Shown in pieces: positions 44,997-54,971 of a DNA stretch of 64,000 nt (its first letter is position 1; every line of letters starts with the position of its first letter). The position numbers and the translations under genes are program-made. Below the pieces are notes generated by a model, which saw only the letters and a program-made list of their open reading frames with translations, did no database searches and was not told the origin of the DNA. The DNA comes from UBA8337 sp038143435 (GTDB taxonomy: Bacteria > Pseudomonadota > Alphaproteobacteria > RS24): the NCBI GenBank assembly GCA_038143435.1, contig JAYQLX010000002.1, positions 124,001 through 188,000 of the forward strand, read 5' to 3'.

Positions 44997-45628
44997 TTGG
45001 CTGCCTCTTGTTTGGCAGAAAAATCTTCGGCGCGGATAAGCAGCTTGTCGCGCGTCGCCATTTCCAATACTTGGCCGGCCGCATCGAGGCGGAAGCGCAC
45101 GGCGGTTTGCTCGTCACCCGCGCCGCTCAATTCATTGCTGCCGGCAAAAATCACCTTCACTTGCGGGTTCAGCTTTTCCACCTTTACTTTTACCGGCACG
45201 GGGCGGCCTGTTTCGGCTTTGTAATGTAAGAGATTGACGACATATTCGCCCGCCGCAATGCCGCGAATGGTAACGGTCTCTTGGTTGAGCGGGTTTTCAA
45301 TCTTTTTGCCCGCCACGGTGATGCTGTCGCCCAGCCAGCCTCTGTCATCGCGGTCGAGATGCATCAGCCCGGCCTCGCGCGCATCAAACCAAACGAGGTT
45401 GCCTTCGCCGTCTTCGACAATCAAATCGACATCGTCTTGATGGCCGTCTGGCCATTGCGCGGTAATCATAAATTCGGCTTTCGGATTGATTTTGCCGTCC
45501 GTCACTTCCGGTCGAATGAGAATAAAGGCGACCGAAAACATGAAAGCAAAACCCAAAAGCGCATTGAACAGAATATCGGTAAAAGCGTTCTGGTCTTCCG
45601 GCGGGGCGAAGAGTTTGTTGCCCCTCAT
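44993..45628 (-). CDS. ExbD/TolR/MotB-like single-pass stator subunit
   Basis: 211 residues. One membrane helix near the N-terminus follows a short cytoplasmic stretch: NAFTDILFNALLGFAFMFS. Asp18 at the helix start matches the proton-carrying Asp of ExbD, TolR and MotB. The remaining 165 residues are probably periplasmic and beta-rich (VTIRGIAAGEYVVNLL, VKVIFAGSNEL) and do not resemble the TolR, ExbD or OmpA-like domains I know. It overlaps both neighbours by 4 bp. Confidence 0.65.
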   Translation of the reverse strand: MRGNKLFAPPEDQNAFTDILFNALLGFAFMFSVAFILIRPEVTDGKINPKAEFMITAQWPDGHQDDVDLIVEDGEGNLVWFDAREAGLMHLDRDDRGWLGDSITVAGKKIENPLNQETVTIRGIAAGEYVVNLLHYKAETGRPVPVKVKVEKLNPQVKVIFAGSNELSGAGDEQTAVRFRLDAAGQVLEMATRDKLLIRAEDFSAKQEAAK

Positions 45629-46152
45629 GCATCACCCGCTTCGCCAATCAGGCGCTTTTGCATGGCATCGGCCAGCATTTGAAACTGAAAGCGCAGGATA
45701 ATATTGGCAATCAATCCGGCCAGCGTGGTGTAAAGCGCCACCGCCATACCGGCCGACATGGCCGCCAGCGCGCTTTGCAGGCTGGCCGCATCAAAGCTGG
45801 TCAGTTCCCCAATCGGTGCGAGCATGAGAATAAAGCCGATAATCGTGCCCAAAAGGCCGATTTTCAAAACACTGTCAGCGGCAAACCAACCATGATTGAG
45901 CCAGCGCGCCATATCATCTTCGGCAAGGGTGCGCTCGGCATCTTCTATGCGGCGCAGTAAGTGTAGCCAGCGCCCGCTCATGGCAATCCATATGGCGAGA
46001 ATGAGCCAAGACAGGCGGCTTTTATCGCCTTCCAGCAATACGCCCATCAGGCCGCGGTCGAACAGCAAATAGCCGCCGAACAAAATCAGCCCAAGAACAA
46101 TCAGCCCCTGTTGCAAGGCTTTGCTGTTTCCCCCAATGGTTGACTGCGACAT
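45625..46152 (-). CDS. MotA/TolQ/ExbB-type proton channel subunit
   Basis: 175 residues from ATG 46152 (GGAGGAAG just upstream). Four hydrophobic segments are predicted: two N-terminal and two that carry the family signature, GLLGTIIGFILMLAPIG and ALAAMSAGMAVALYTTLAGL, with the conserved Gly-Thr and Thr-Thr lining the channel. Such subunits pair with an ExbD/TolR-like partner, here the next gene. What the stator drives is unknown; no TonB, Pal, TolA/B or flagellar gene is nearby. Confidence 0.8.
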   Translation of the reverse strand: MSQSTIGGNSKALQQGLIVLGLILFGGYLLFDRGLMGVLLEGDKSRLSWLILAIWIAMSGRWLHLLRRIEDAERTLAEDDMARWLNHGWFAADSVLKIGLLGTIIGFILMLAPIGELTSFDAASLQSALAAMSAGMAVALYTTLAGLIANIILRFQFQMLADAMQKRLIGEAGDA

Positions 46153-46288
46153 CTCACTTCCTCCCGCGTGGGCCATAGTCTAGGCGGCGTGTCGCCCCCT
46201 GTCGAGGCCGAGATATAAGCCTTTTGCGACATCTTTCCGCTTGCCATTTCAATCGTTTAATGGTGCTGTTTTGCGTGGGAGGGCAGTA

Positions 46289-47676
46289 ATGAGCGTAACA
46301 AATGCAGACGATATGGCAGTGCCATCGGCACGCCGCATAAGCTGGCTTGAAATATTTTGCTATGCGCTGCCGCCGGTCGGGGCGGGCTATATGTTTTGCC
46401 TTGTCACCCTTTACACGATGAAATTTTCTACCGATGTGCTGCTCATCGCGCCGGCACTGATGGGTACGATTTACGGCCTGTCGCGCTTTTGGGATGCGAT
46501 ATCAGACCCGCTGGTCGGCTATTTATCCGATAAGACCAAAACCCGTATGGGGCGGCGGCGGCCCTGGCTGCTCGGTGCCGTATTGCCGACCGTGCTTTTC
46601 TTCTGGATGCTGTCAGCTCCGTCAGAGGGTTTGAGCGCGGGCATGTTGGCGCTGTGGATGGGGGTTGCGATTATCGGCTTCTTCTCGGCGCAGACTATGT
46701 TCATCGTGCCGCATATGTCGCTGGGCGCTGAGCTGACCGATGATTATCACGAGCGCACGAAAATTTTTGCGGCGCGCCATGCCGGTTGGATAGCCGGTTA
46801 TATTTCCGCGCTCGGCACCATGTATTTTCTCATATTGGCAGAGGGCGAAAGCCAAGAGGCAGTGCGGACACTGAATGCCGACCAGTCGCTATTTGTCGGT
46901 CTGTTTGCCGCCACTTGTTTGCTGGTTTGCGTATGGGGTTTGCGCGAGCGCCCTGAATTTGCCGATAAAGCACCCGAAAAGCCGTGGGAAGCGGCGAAGG
47001 ATATTTGGCAAAACAGCCATGCGCGGCTGCTGCTCATTGTCATTTTCATTGAAAATTTGGGCGGTGCGGCGATTACCATTTTGACGCTCTACACGGCGCA
47101 ATATGTGATGAATGCGCCGGAAATGGCACCGTTCTTCATTCTTTCTTATATGGTTTTCTCTTTTGCGCTGACGCCCTTATGGATGCCACTGGCCAAGCGT
47201 TTCGGCAAAAAGCGGCTCTGGCTCGGCTCCATGTTGACCACGGCTTTTGCTTTCGGCTGTATGATTACGTTGGAGCCGGGCATGGAATTGCGGCTGCTGG
47301 TATTGGCCGGTATTGCCGGTGCGGCGGGCTCTTGTGGCGGCACCATCAATCCGTCCATTAAATCCGACATTATCGATCTGGACGAATATCGCACCGGCGA
47401 GCGCAAAGAAGGCGCTTATTTCGCGGCGTGGTATTTTGTCTCGAAATCGGCCTATGGGGTAACACTTATGATTACCGGCTTTGCGCTGTCGATTGCCGGT
47501 TTTGTGCCCAATGCGGCGCAATCGGCAACGGTGATTTGGACGTTTAAGGGCTTTATGCCGGTGCGCCGTTCTTTGCCTATATTATCGGGGCAATTTTGTT
47601 TTCGACTTTCAATTTCGATGAGAATGAGCACAAAAAAGTCATTGCCGAATTGGAAGCCAAGCGCGGCAAAAGATAG
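46289..47676 (+). CDS. GPH-family sugar/cation symporter (MFS; 3' frameshift)
   Basis: About 462 codons, twelve helices. GPH signatures are visible: FWDAISDPLVGYLSDKTKT followed by GRRRPWLLGAVLP, and DIIDLDEYRTGERKEGAYFA in the second half. Members import glycosides or other sugars with Na+ or H+; the substrate is unknown. Near 47547 one G appears missing (AAGGGC); restoring it gives LYAGAPFFAYIIGAILFST and a stop at 47676, just before a terminator. As sequenced, the wrong frame runs on to 47896 over that terminator. ATG 46289 has GGAGGG upstream. Confidence 0.85.
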
Positions 47677-47680
47677 GCAA

Positions 47681-47711
47681 AAAAAGGGCGGCTATAAAAG
47701 CCGCCCCTTTC
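47681..47711. terminator. Bidirectional terminator between convergent genes
   Basis: GGGCGGCT-ATAAA-AGCCGCCC is a perfect 8-bp stem, flanked by an A run on the left and CTTT on the right. It separates the symporter and amidohydrolase genes. Confidence 0.78.
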
Positions 47712-47728
47712 ATATTAAATCCGAGTTC

Positions 47729-49510
47729 TTATTCAGCAGCGAGACGCTGCGCATCGGCATCGCCTTGCGGGCCGCGAATAAGCTTGCCCGGCATTTTACC
47801 GGTCGGCTGACCGTCTTCATAGGTCACCACACCATCAACAATCGTGTAGCGATAGCCATCGATTTTCTGGATGAGGCGGCGACCGCCGGCGGGTAAGTCA
47901 TAAACCATTTCCGGCTCACCCAATTGCAGCGCTGCAAAATCAATCACATTCATATCGGCTTTCATGCCCGGGGCAATCACCCCGCGATCATGCAGGCCAT
48001 AAAGCGCCGCCGTATCTGCGGTTTGCGCTTTCACCGCTTCTTCCAGTCCAAAGCGCGCGCCACGGCTGCGGTCGCGCACCCAATGGCTCAGCAAATAGGT
48101 CGGGAAGCTGGCATCGGTAATGACACCGCAATGGGCGCCGCCATCTGACAGGCTCAATACGGTGTTCTCCGATTGGAACATTTCATGGATGTGGTCATAG
48201 TTCTGATTGGCATAATTCAAAAGCGGCAAAAACACGTAACCGCGTCCGTCATTTTCCATCAGCATGTCATAAACCACTTCAGCCGCCGCCTTATCTTCCG
48301 CTTTGGCAATTTCGGCAATGCTGTCTTCTGGGCGCGGTTCATAATTCGGCACGCCGTCTTGAATGAGGCGGAACATATTATTGAAACCGAGCGTAATCAG
48401 CGCGCCAATGCCCTGTCCGCTGGGCAGGCCATCGCCATCATGATCGGCTGTCTCCATGAAATAGGGTGCGCCATTGATAATCGCTTCGCGCACTTCCGGC
48501 TTCTTCAGTTCAGCCAAACGGGCTCTTGGTTCCATTTCGGCATAGGGCTGATATTCAGGGTGCAGCGAGAAGGGATGCACCGTGCTTTCCCAACCGAGAA
48601 TAAGGCCGGGCGCGCGCAGCGCGATTTGCGCTTTAATATTGGCACCGTCAGCCACCGCGTCCTCGGTCATTTGCAAAAGCGTGCGCCAGCTGTCTTTGTC
48701 CATCGGATTTTGCAGCAGCGCATAAGTGACCGGCAGGCCGGTTTTTTGCGACATTTCGGCCATCCAGCCAAACTCTTTTTCGGCAGGATTGAGGTCGGAA
48801 GCCATTTCAAACACGCCATGACCGCCGCGCTGCATGCCATCGGCAATGCCCAAAAGTTCGTCCTTATTGGCGAAGGTGCCGGGCACCGGTTCGCCGTCTT
48901 TCGACAAATGCAGCATGGTGCGCGAGGTGGAAAAGCCGAGCGCACCGGCTTTGATGCCGTCTTCAACAATATCGGCCATTTTTTCGATATCTTCGGGCGT
49001 TGCCGCTTCATTATCGGCACCGCGCTGGCCCATCACATAAGCGCGCACGGCGCCATGCGGAATTTGTGTCGCGACATCCAGCGCGCGCGGCATTTTATCC
49101 AGCGCGTCCAGATATTCGGGGAAGGTTTCCCACTGCCAGTCAATGCCTTCAGCCAGCGCCGCGCCCGGAATATCCTCAACCCCTTCCATCAGATTGATGA
49201 GCCAGTCATGCTTGTCGGTTTTGGCCGGTGCGAAGCCGACGCCACAATTGCCCATAACGGCGGTGGTGACACCGTTCCAGCCCGACGGGCTGAGATAGGG
49301 GTCCCAGGTCACTTGCCCGTCATAATGGGTGTGAATATCGACCCATCCGGGGGTGACCAAATCACCTTTGGCATCAATTTCAGTCTTGGCTTTTGCATCA
49401 ATCGCCCCGATTTCAGCGATTTTACCGTCCTTCACGGCAATATCGGCTTGCCGCGCAGGCGCACCCGTGCCGTCAACCAATTTGGCATTACGAATAATAA
49501 GATCAAACAT
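47729..49510 (-). CDS. N-acyl-D-amino-acid deacylase family amidohydrolase
   Basis: About 593 residues from ATG 49510 (GGGAGG upstream). It starts with the amidohydrolase beta-sandwich (FDLIIRNAKLVDGTGAPA), then the metal motif VDIHTHYDGQVTWDP, the N-terminal subdomain NCGVGFAP, and near the end DGGAHCGVITDASFPTYLL with HWVRDRSRG and APGMKADMNVIDF. This pattern is that of D-aminoacylase-like zinc enzymes of the amidohydrolase superfamily; the true substrate, perhaps a hydantoin- or lactam-like compound, is open. The frame is intact. Confidence 0.85.
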   Translation of the reverse strand: MFDLIIRNAKLVDGTGAPARQADIAVKDGKIAEIGAIDAKAKTEIDAKGDLVTPGWVDIHTHYDGQVTWDPYLSPSGWNGVTTAVMGNCGVGFAPAKTDKHDWLINLMEGVEDIPGAALAEGIDWQWETFPEYLDALDKMPRALDVATQIPHGAVRAYVMGQRGADNEAATPEDIEKMADIVEDGIKAGALGFSTSRTMLHLSKDGEPVPGTFANKDELLGIADGMQRGGHGVFEMASDLNPAEKEFGWMAEMSQKTGLPVTYALLQNPMDKDSWRTLLQMTEDAVADGANIKAQIALRAPGLILGWESTVHPFSLHPEYQPYAEMEPRARLAELKKPEVREAIINGAPYFMETADHDGDGLPSGQGIGALITLGFNNMFRLIQDGVPNYEPRPEDSIAEIAKAEDKAAAEVVYDMLMENDGRGYVFLPLLNYANQNYDHIHEMFQSENTVLSLSDGGAHCGVITDASFPTYLLSHWVRDRSRGARFGLEEAVKAQTADTAALYGLHDRGVIAPGMKADMNVIDFAALQLGEPEMVYDLPAGGRRLIQKIDGYRYTIVDGVVTYEDGQPTGKMPGKLIRGPQGDADAQRLAAE

Positions 49511-49584
49511 GCTTGCCTCCCAAAACCAGCTATTGTTTGCAGTTTGAAACAAAGCTAGTGTTTTTGCAAATAGGGAGAAAGTCC

Positions 49585-50943
49585 ATGCGTGGCAAAATCG
49601 CTTCATTTATCGCGCTTCTGGCCGCTTTGGCCGTCTTAACAACACAGGTCTCAGCTGCTGATGCAACCCGTTTGGGCAGCACATTGACCGCCAATGGGGC
49701 TGACCCGTCGGGTTCAGCCGATGGCATGATTCCGGCCTATACGGGCGGCATCACCAAGCCACCGGCGAGCTATGTCGCGGGCGGTGACCATATTGACCCG
49801 TTTGCCGCTGACAAGCCGCTTTTCACCATTACCGCGCAAAATATGGGGCAATATGAAAGCCGCCTCAGCGCCGGACAAAAAGCCTTGCTGGCCCGCCAAA
49901 ACGGCAATTATCGCATGGATGTCTATCCGTCGCGCCGCTCCTGCGCGCTGCCGCAATTTGTTTATGATGAAACCAAAAAGAATGTCGGCCGCGCGCGCCT
50001 GATTGATGACGGCAATGGCGTGGCTGATGCCCGCATCGGTGTGCCGTTTCCGATAACCAAAAATGCGCTGGAAATTTACTGGAACCATAATTTCCATTGG
50101 TATGGACACCGCTATCACGCGACCACCAGCGGCGCCAATGTTTACAAAAACGGCGCGGTGACGAAAATCATTCGAGAAGATTGGCGTTATAATTTTTACG
50201 CCGACCCGCAAGGGCCCGACCCGAAACACGCCAATGACCAGTTTCACTGGATGGGCATTTGGAAAGCGCCCTCGCGCTTTAACGGCTCCGGCTTTTCCAT
50301 GTTCAACACGATTAATCAGGTAAAAGAGCCGCGCAATGGCGTGATGTTCAATCCGAGCACGCGCAAAATCATGCGCGCCCCGGCCGGTGCCGTGACCTAT
50401 GACGGCCCGTTATCAACCGCTGACGGCATGCGCCAGAACCATAATATGTTTTTGTTCGGCGGCGCGCCCGACCGCTATGACTGGAAGCTGCTGGGCAAGA
50501 AAGAAATATTCGTGCCCTATAATGCCTATAAGGCCTCGGCCTCCACCACCACGCATGAGGCTTTGTTGACGCCGTATAATCCCAATCCCGATTATTTGCG
50601 CTATGAATTGCACCGCGTTTGGGTGTTGGAAGCGACGCAAAAAGACGGTTTTCGCATGGAGCAAGCGCGGCGTGTATTTTATGCCGATGAAGACAGTTGG
50701 ATTTTCCTCATGGCGGATATTTATGACCAAAGCGATGCGCTTATCCGCGTGCAGCACGGTTTTATCAAAAACTATTATGAAGCTCCGGCCTGTGTGTTGG
50801 AGTTTGACGTGATGCACGACATGACCACCGGCAATTATAATGTTGACCATATCAAGCTGGAACACGGGCCGGCTGACCTCGATTATGATTTGGAGCCGGG
50901 TGATTTCGGCTCTTCCGCCTTGCGCCGCAAGATTGGTCGCTAA
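49585..50943 (+). CDS. DUF1329 family outer-membrane-associated protein
   Basis: 452 residues from ATG 49585 (GGGAGA upstream) with a signal peptide (1-24, ending SAA). Family features include ADGMIPAYTGG near the N-terminus, MDVYPSRRSCALPQFVYDE, GIWKAPSRFNGSGFSMF and LHRVWVLEATQKDG. The fold resembles LolA/LolB lipoprotein carriers. DUF1329 proteins often accompany hydrophobic-compound degradation (family knowledge); the role here is unknown. Its stop overlaps the next ATG (TAATG). Confidence 0.88.
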   Translation: MRGKIASFIALLAALAVLTTQVSAADATRLGSTLTANGADPSGSADGMIPAYTGGITKPPASYVAGGDHIDPFAADKPLFTITAQNMGQYESRLSAGQKALLARQNGNYRMDVYPSRRSCALPQFVYDETKKNVGRARLIDDGNGVADARIGVPFPITKNALEIYWNHNFHWYGHRYHATTSGANVYKNGAVTKIIREDWRYNFYADPQGPDPKHANDQFHWMGIWKAPSRFNGSGFSMFNTINQVKEPRNGVMFNPSTRKIMRAPAGAVTYDGPLSTADGMRQNHNMFLFGGAPDRYDWKLLGKKEIFVPYNAYKASASTTTHEALLTPYNPNPDYLRYELHRVWVLEATQKDGFRMEQARRVFYADEDSWIFLMADIYDQSDALIRVQHGFIKNYYEAPACVLEFDVMHDMTTGNYNVDHIKLEHGPADLDYDLEPGDFGSSALRRKIGR

Positions 50944-51613
50944 TGCAGCTTCCCCCCGATTTCGATTTCGATATTGATGCCGTCAAAGGCTTTCTCGACC
51001 CGTTGGAGGGTGCCGCGCTTTATGCGGCGGCGGCAGAAATGGCGGGGCAGGGGCTGTGCGTTGAAATCGGCTCTTATTGCGGCAAATCGACGATTATTCT
51101 TGGCACGGCCTGCCAAAAGGCGGGCGGCACTTTGCTGGCCATTGACCATCATCGCGGCTCGGAAGAAAACCAGCCCGGCGAAGAATATTTCGACCCCGAT
51201 TTGGACGATGGCGAAGGCGGCATGTCTTCGCTTTTGCAGTTTCGCGCCAATATGCGCGCCGCCGGATTGGAAGACACGGTTGTGCCCGCGCTCAGCCCGT
51301 CGCAAATTGTGGCGCGTCTGCCGCTGGCCGCACCGGCCTTTGTGTTTATCGATGGCGGCCATTCCATGCCCGCCGCTTTGGCCGATTGGCAAAATTGGGG
51401 GGCGCGGGTGATGCAAGGCGGCATTCTCGCCATTCATGATGTCTTCCCCAACCCCGCCGATGGCGGCCGCCCACCGCATGAGATTTACAAACTGGCCCTT
51501 CATAGCGGCCTGTTTGAAGAAGAAAAAGCGGTGAAGAGTTTGTCTTCAAACCGCCGAGACGGGTGCTTGAGAAAGCCAATAAGTTAAATAGGGTAAAAGC
51601 ACGTTCGGATTGA
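50943..51613 (+). CDS. Class I SAM-dependent methyltransferase (probable 3' frameshift)
   Basis: About 214-223 residues of the Methyltransf_24 type. The SAM-binding motif is LCVEIGSYCGKSTIIL, followed by LLAIDHHRGSEE and a motif with Asp, FVFIDGGHSM, then GGILAIHDVF. As read it stops at 51587. A one-base change near 51540 would give VFKPPRRVLEKANKLNR and a stop at 51613, the likelier end. The substrate is unknown. It starts within the DUF1329 stop and is therefore coupled to it. Confidence 0.75.
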
Positions 51614-51685
51614 CGGGAAAAAATATACTAACGCTTATAAAGATAGCTTCTGCTTTGTTGATTCTTGTAATGTGCCGAAATCTTC

Positions 51686-53543
51686 CTATTTCCCCGGCAA
51701 ACCATTCCCTTCAAAATCGATAAAGACGCCTTTGCGCGGCGCTTCTACCTTTGAATCCCGCTCGCCCCGAGGTAATATCGAGCACCGCGTAATCACTGCG
51801 TCATGCGCCAGGATAACCGCGCCGGAGGTCCAAGCGGGGCGCTCGACCGGCCAGAACACGCGCTCTTCCACCTGCATGCCCATCCAATAAGCGCCGTTTT
51901 CATCGCGAAATTGCGCCAGCCAGCCGAGCATGTCTTCGGCTTGCGCGTGGCGGCCATGCGCCTTTAACGCCATGATGAGTTCGGCGGTTTCCGCCACCGT
52001 CACCCAGGGCTCGTCTTCGACACAGCGACAGCCGAAACCGTCCATCACAAAATCATCCCAGCGCGCGGCGAGGCGCGCCTCGCTTTGCTCGGGCGACAGC
52101 GCCCCAGACAAAACCGGATAATACCAATCCATCGAATAGCGCGTCTTCGGTTCCCATGTGCGGTCAAAACGCTGCGGCTTATGGGCCAGCGCATCGGCCA
52201 ATTTTAGCCGTGCCGCCGTCCAGTTTTCCGCATCATGCCCCAAGCGCATTGGCCAGTTTCTCGGCGCAAATCAGGCTTTTGTGAATCGAGCTATTGCCGG
52301 TGACCAGCGCGTCATCTTCCGGCGTTTGCGGGTCGGGCGCGGTCCAGCGAATATCGCCCTCGGGCGATTGCAGCGCGACCACGAAATCGACCGCCGCTTT
52401 GACCATCGGCCAATTGGCGGCAGCGTAATCCGTGTCGCCATGCAGGCAATAATGATGCCAAATCGCGGTGGCGATATAGGCGATGAAATTGGTGTCGCGA
52501 ATCTTGTGCCCGTCTTCCACCCCCTGCATGGTGAATTGGTGCAAGGTTTCATCAATTGGCACGGCGCTGCCCAATTGCCCGAACCAAGAGCCGTCCGGCG
52601 CTTGGCTGTCGCGCAAAAAAGCAATGGCGTGTTCGGCGGCCGCGCGCTCACCGATAAGGTTCAGCCCCATCGCCGCTTCGAGATGGTTCCACGGGTCGAT
52701 AACGCCGTTTTTAAACCACGGGATAGAGCCGTCTTTGTTTTGAACACTCAGAATAGTGTCGCGCGCGCCGTCAAAATAACCGTCGGTCAAAATGCTCATT
52801 GCGGCGCGGATGTCTAAAGGCCTGTCGAAAGGCTTGTCGAAATACATGACAATGCTTTTGCCCATCAGCGGGTCGGCCAGCGCCGACAGGGCGCGCAGCG
52901 GCAGCGGGTTTTGCAAAATTTCGACTTCCAGCAATTTCTTATAGCCGCGCACCAGCAGGTTTTTGTCATTATTTACGCCCACCGCGCAGCGCAGCCACCA
53001 ATAGGGGCTGTGCAGCCCGTGTTTCAAATGCTTGCCGCGATAGGTGAAGCCAAGCACTTCGAAATCGGCGCGCAGGTCGGGGGCGCGGAAAATCCGCACA
53101 TGGCCGCCCGGCGTGTTGTGATATTCTTCCGAAAACAGCCAGCAAATTTGCTCGGGCCAGCGATGCGGCACGGAAATACCGATTTTGCCGCCCGGTTTGA
53201 CGACGCGCCAAATCTCGGTCAGCGCGCCTTGATAATCGGGAATATGCTCCAGCACTTCCGAGCAAATCAGCCGGTCAAACCGGTCATCGGCAAAGGGCAG
53301 GTTAAGCGCATCGCCGACGCTCAAATCATAACGCCGCGTCGCCCCGGTTTGCGGCTGCAAATCGGGATTGGCCTCAAATCCGGCGCGGGTGATTTTGACA
53401 TCTTCAAAACCGAGGTCGAGACCGACCGCCTGACAGCGCTTATGGAAATAAGCGGCATGGGTGTGGCGGCCATGGCCGCAGCCCAAATCGAGCAGCGCGT
53501 GCCCGTCTTGCAAGTCCAGCCTGTCGAGATTGATGGTCTGCAT
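51686..53543 (-). CDS. SAM methyltransferase fused to an alpha/alpha-toroid (prenyltransferase-like) domain (one frameshift)
   Basis: About 619 codons. The N-terminal domain is a class I methyltransferase (LLDLGCGHGRHTHAAYF, LICSEVLEHIPDY, WRVVKPGGKIGISVPH). From about residue 240 there are repeats like those of prenyltransferase/squalene-cyclase toroids (ILSVQNKDGSIPWFKNG, AIAFLRDSQAPDGSWFGQ), with Trp and DG-S patterns. The reading shifts at about 52245, where an extra G (GGGG for GGG) interrupts ANALGHDAENWTAARL. The fused protein lies 3 bp after the GT4 gene. The reaction is unknown; a glycan or lipid modification is inferred. Confidence 0.65.
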
Positions 53544-53546
53544 GTC

Positions 53547-54857
53547 TTAAAGCGAAATTCCGTGATGCGCGGCCAATGTGCGGCGATACATGGCCACCAC
53601 ATCGCGCGCGCAGCGTTCCCATTTGAAACTGTCGAGAATATGCTGGCGCGCTTTCACAGACATTTTCTCGCGCCGCGCCGGATCTTTCAACAGCGTGCCA
53701 ATCGCTTCCGCCAAAGCGGGCGGGTTGGAATGCGGCACAATAATGCCGGCATCGCCGACAACTTCCGGCAAAGAGCCGCCATCGGTCGCCACCAGCGGCA
53801 CGCCGCATGACAAAGCCTCACCGGCCGGAAAGCCGAAGCCCTCATAGACCGAAGGCGACACAGCAATGGTCGCTTCGGCATAAAGGTCGCGAATATCTTC
53901 GCCGCGCAGGCCGGAAACGAATTTCACGCGGTCGCGAATGCCCAAGCGGTTCAACTCTTCCATTGTTTGCCCTTCGCGCAAACGCCCGACCACCAACAAT
54001 TCCAAATCGGGGTGCGCGACCAAAAGGCTGTGATAGGCGCGGATGAGATAAATAAGCCCTTTGAGCGGCACATCGGCTCTGGCCGTCACCATCAGGCGAT
54101 TGGTTTTGCGGGTAATAGCCGGTTGCGGCGTGAACAATTCATGGTCAATGCCGTGATGAATGCACGTCATGCGTTCGGCGGCAATGCCGAAATCTTTTTC
54201 AACATCGCGCTTGGTGCTGTCGGAAACAACAATAAGCGGGTCAAGCTGGCGCGCCACTTTGATCTGCATATTGAGGAAGCTATACCAGCGCCATTTCAAA
54301 AATTTGATATGCGGCCATTTGGCATGAGCAATATCAATGCGCTTATCCATTGTGATGGGGTGATGGATGGTGCCGACCACCGGCAGACCCATATCGCGCA
54401 CATCCAGCATGCCGTAACACAGCGTCTGGTTGTCATGCATAATGTCATATTGGTCTATTTTATCGCGCATATAGTCAGCCATGCGCACGCCGAAAGTATA
54501 AGGTTCGGGAAAACCGCCCCAATTATGGCTCCACCATTCAAACAAATCGGTCTTGTTGGAGAGAATCTCGCGATTGAGACAGGTAATCGGGTTTTCGCGC
54601 GCATACATATCCAAAGAGGGCAGCTTAATGAGCCCGATGCGCTTATCCAAAATCGGATAGGGCGGGCCGGAAATCACATCAACATGATGGCCCAAATCGA
54701 CCAAAGCTTTTGAAATCAGACGCATATAAATGCCCTGTCCGCCGGTATGCGGGTCAGAGCGATAGCTGGGTAGGAGGATACGCAAGGGCGCATCACCCTT
54801 TATGGCCTCAAGCGGCACAGCACCGGCGTCACCGATGCTGGTTTCTGGACGGTTCAT
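53547..54857 (-). CDS. GT4-family glycosyltransferase
   Basis: Retaining glycosyltransferase of GT-B fold, 436 residues. The N-terminal acceptor lobe has LPSYRSDPHTGGQGIYMRL; the nucleotide-sugar lobe has LMVTARADVPLKGLIYLI, LLVVGRLREGQTM and SVYEGFGFPAGEALSCGVPL, with the two Glu of the EX7E motif, and DGGSLPEVVGDAG. The sugar donor and acceptor are unknown. It is upstream of, and cotranscribed with, the methyltransferase/toroid gene, suggesting they build one glycoconjugate. Confidence 0.9.
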   Translation of the reverse strand: MNRPETSIGDAGAVPLEAIKGDAPLRILLPSYRSDPHTGGQGIYMRLISKALVDLGHHVDVISGPPYPILDKRIGLIKLPSLDMYARENPITCLNREILSNKTDLFEWWSHNWGGFPEPYTFGVRMADYMRDKIDQYDIMHDNQTLCYGMLDVRDMGLPVVGTIHHPITMDKRIDIAHAKWPHIKFLKWRWYSFLNMQIKVARQLDPLIVVSDSTKRDVEKDFGIAAERMTCIHHGIDHELFTPQPAITRKTNRLMVTARADVPLKGLIYLIRAYHSLLVAHPDLELLVVGRLREGQTMEELNRLGIRDRVKFVSGLRGEDIRDLYAEATIAVSPSVYEGFGFPAGEALSCGVPLVATDGGSLPEVVGDAGIIVPHSNPPALAEAIGTLLKDPARREKMSVKARQHILDSFKWERCARDVVAMYRRTLAAHHGISL

Positions 54858-54971
54858 ATGATCCCCGACAAGGTGTTTTCAACTTGGGCGCGACTATAAG
54901 TGGCTGCGCTGCATGTCTCAAGGCTTACAGGCGGTTTTTTCAGGTAAAACGCCGCAGCACCCAATCTTTCA

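Noticed and set aside
48173..49558. 461-codon plus-strand frame opposite the amidohydrolase
   Set aside because: His/Phe/Arg-rich mirror composition, no ribosome site, and the minus-strand gene is clearly real.
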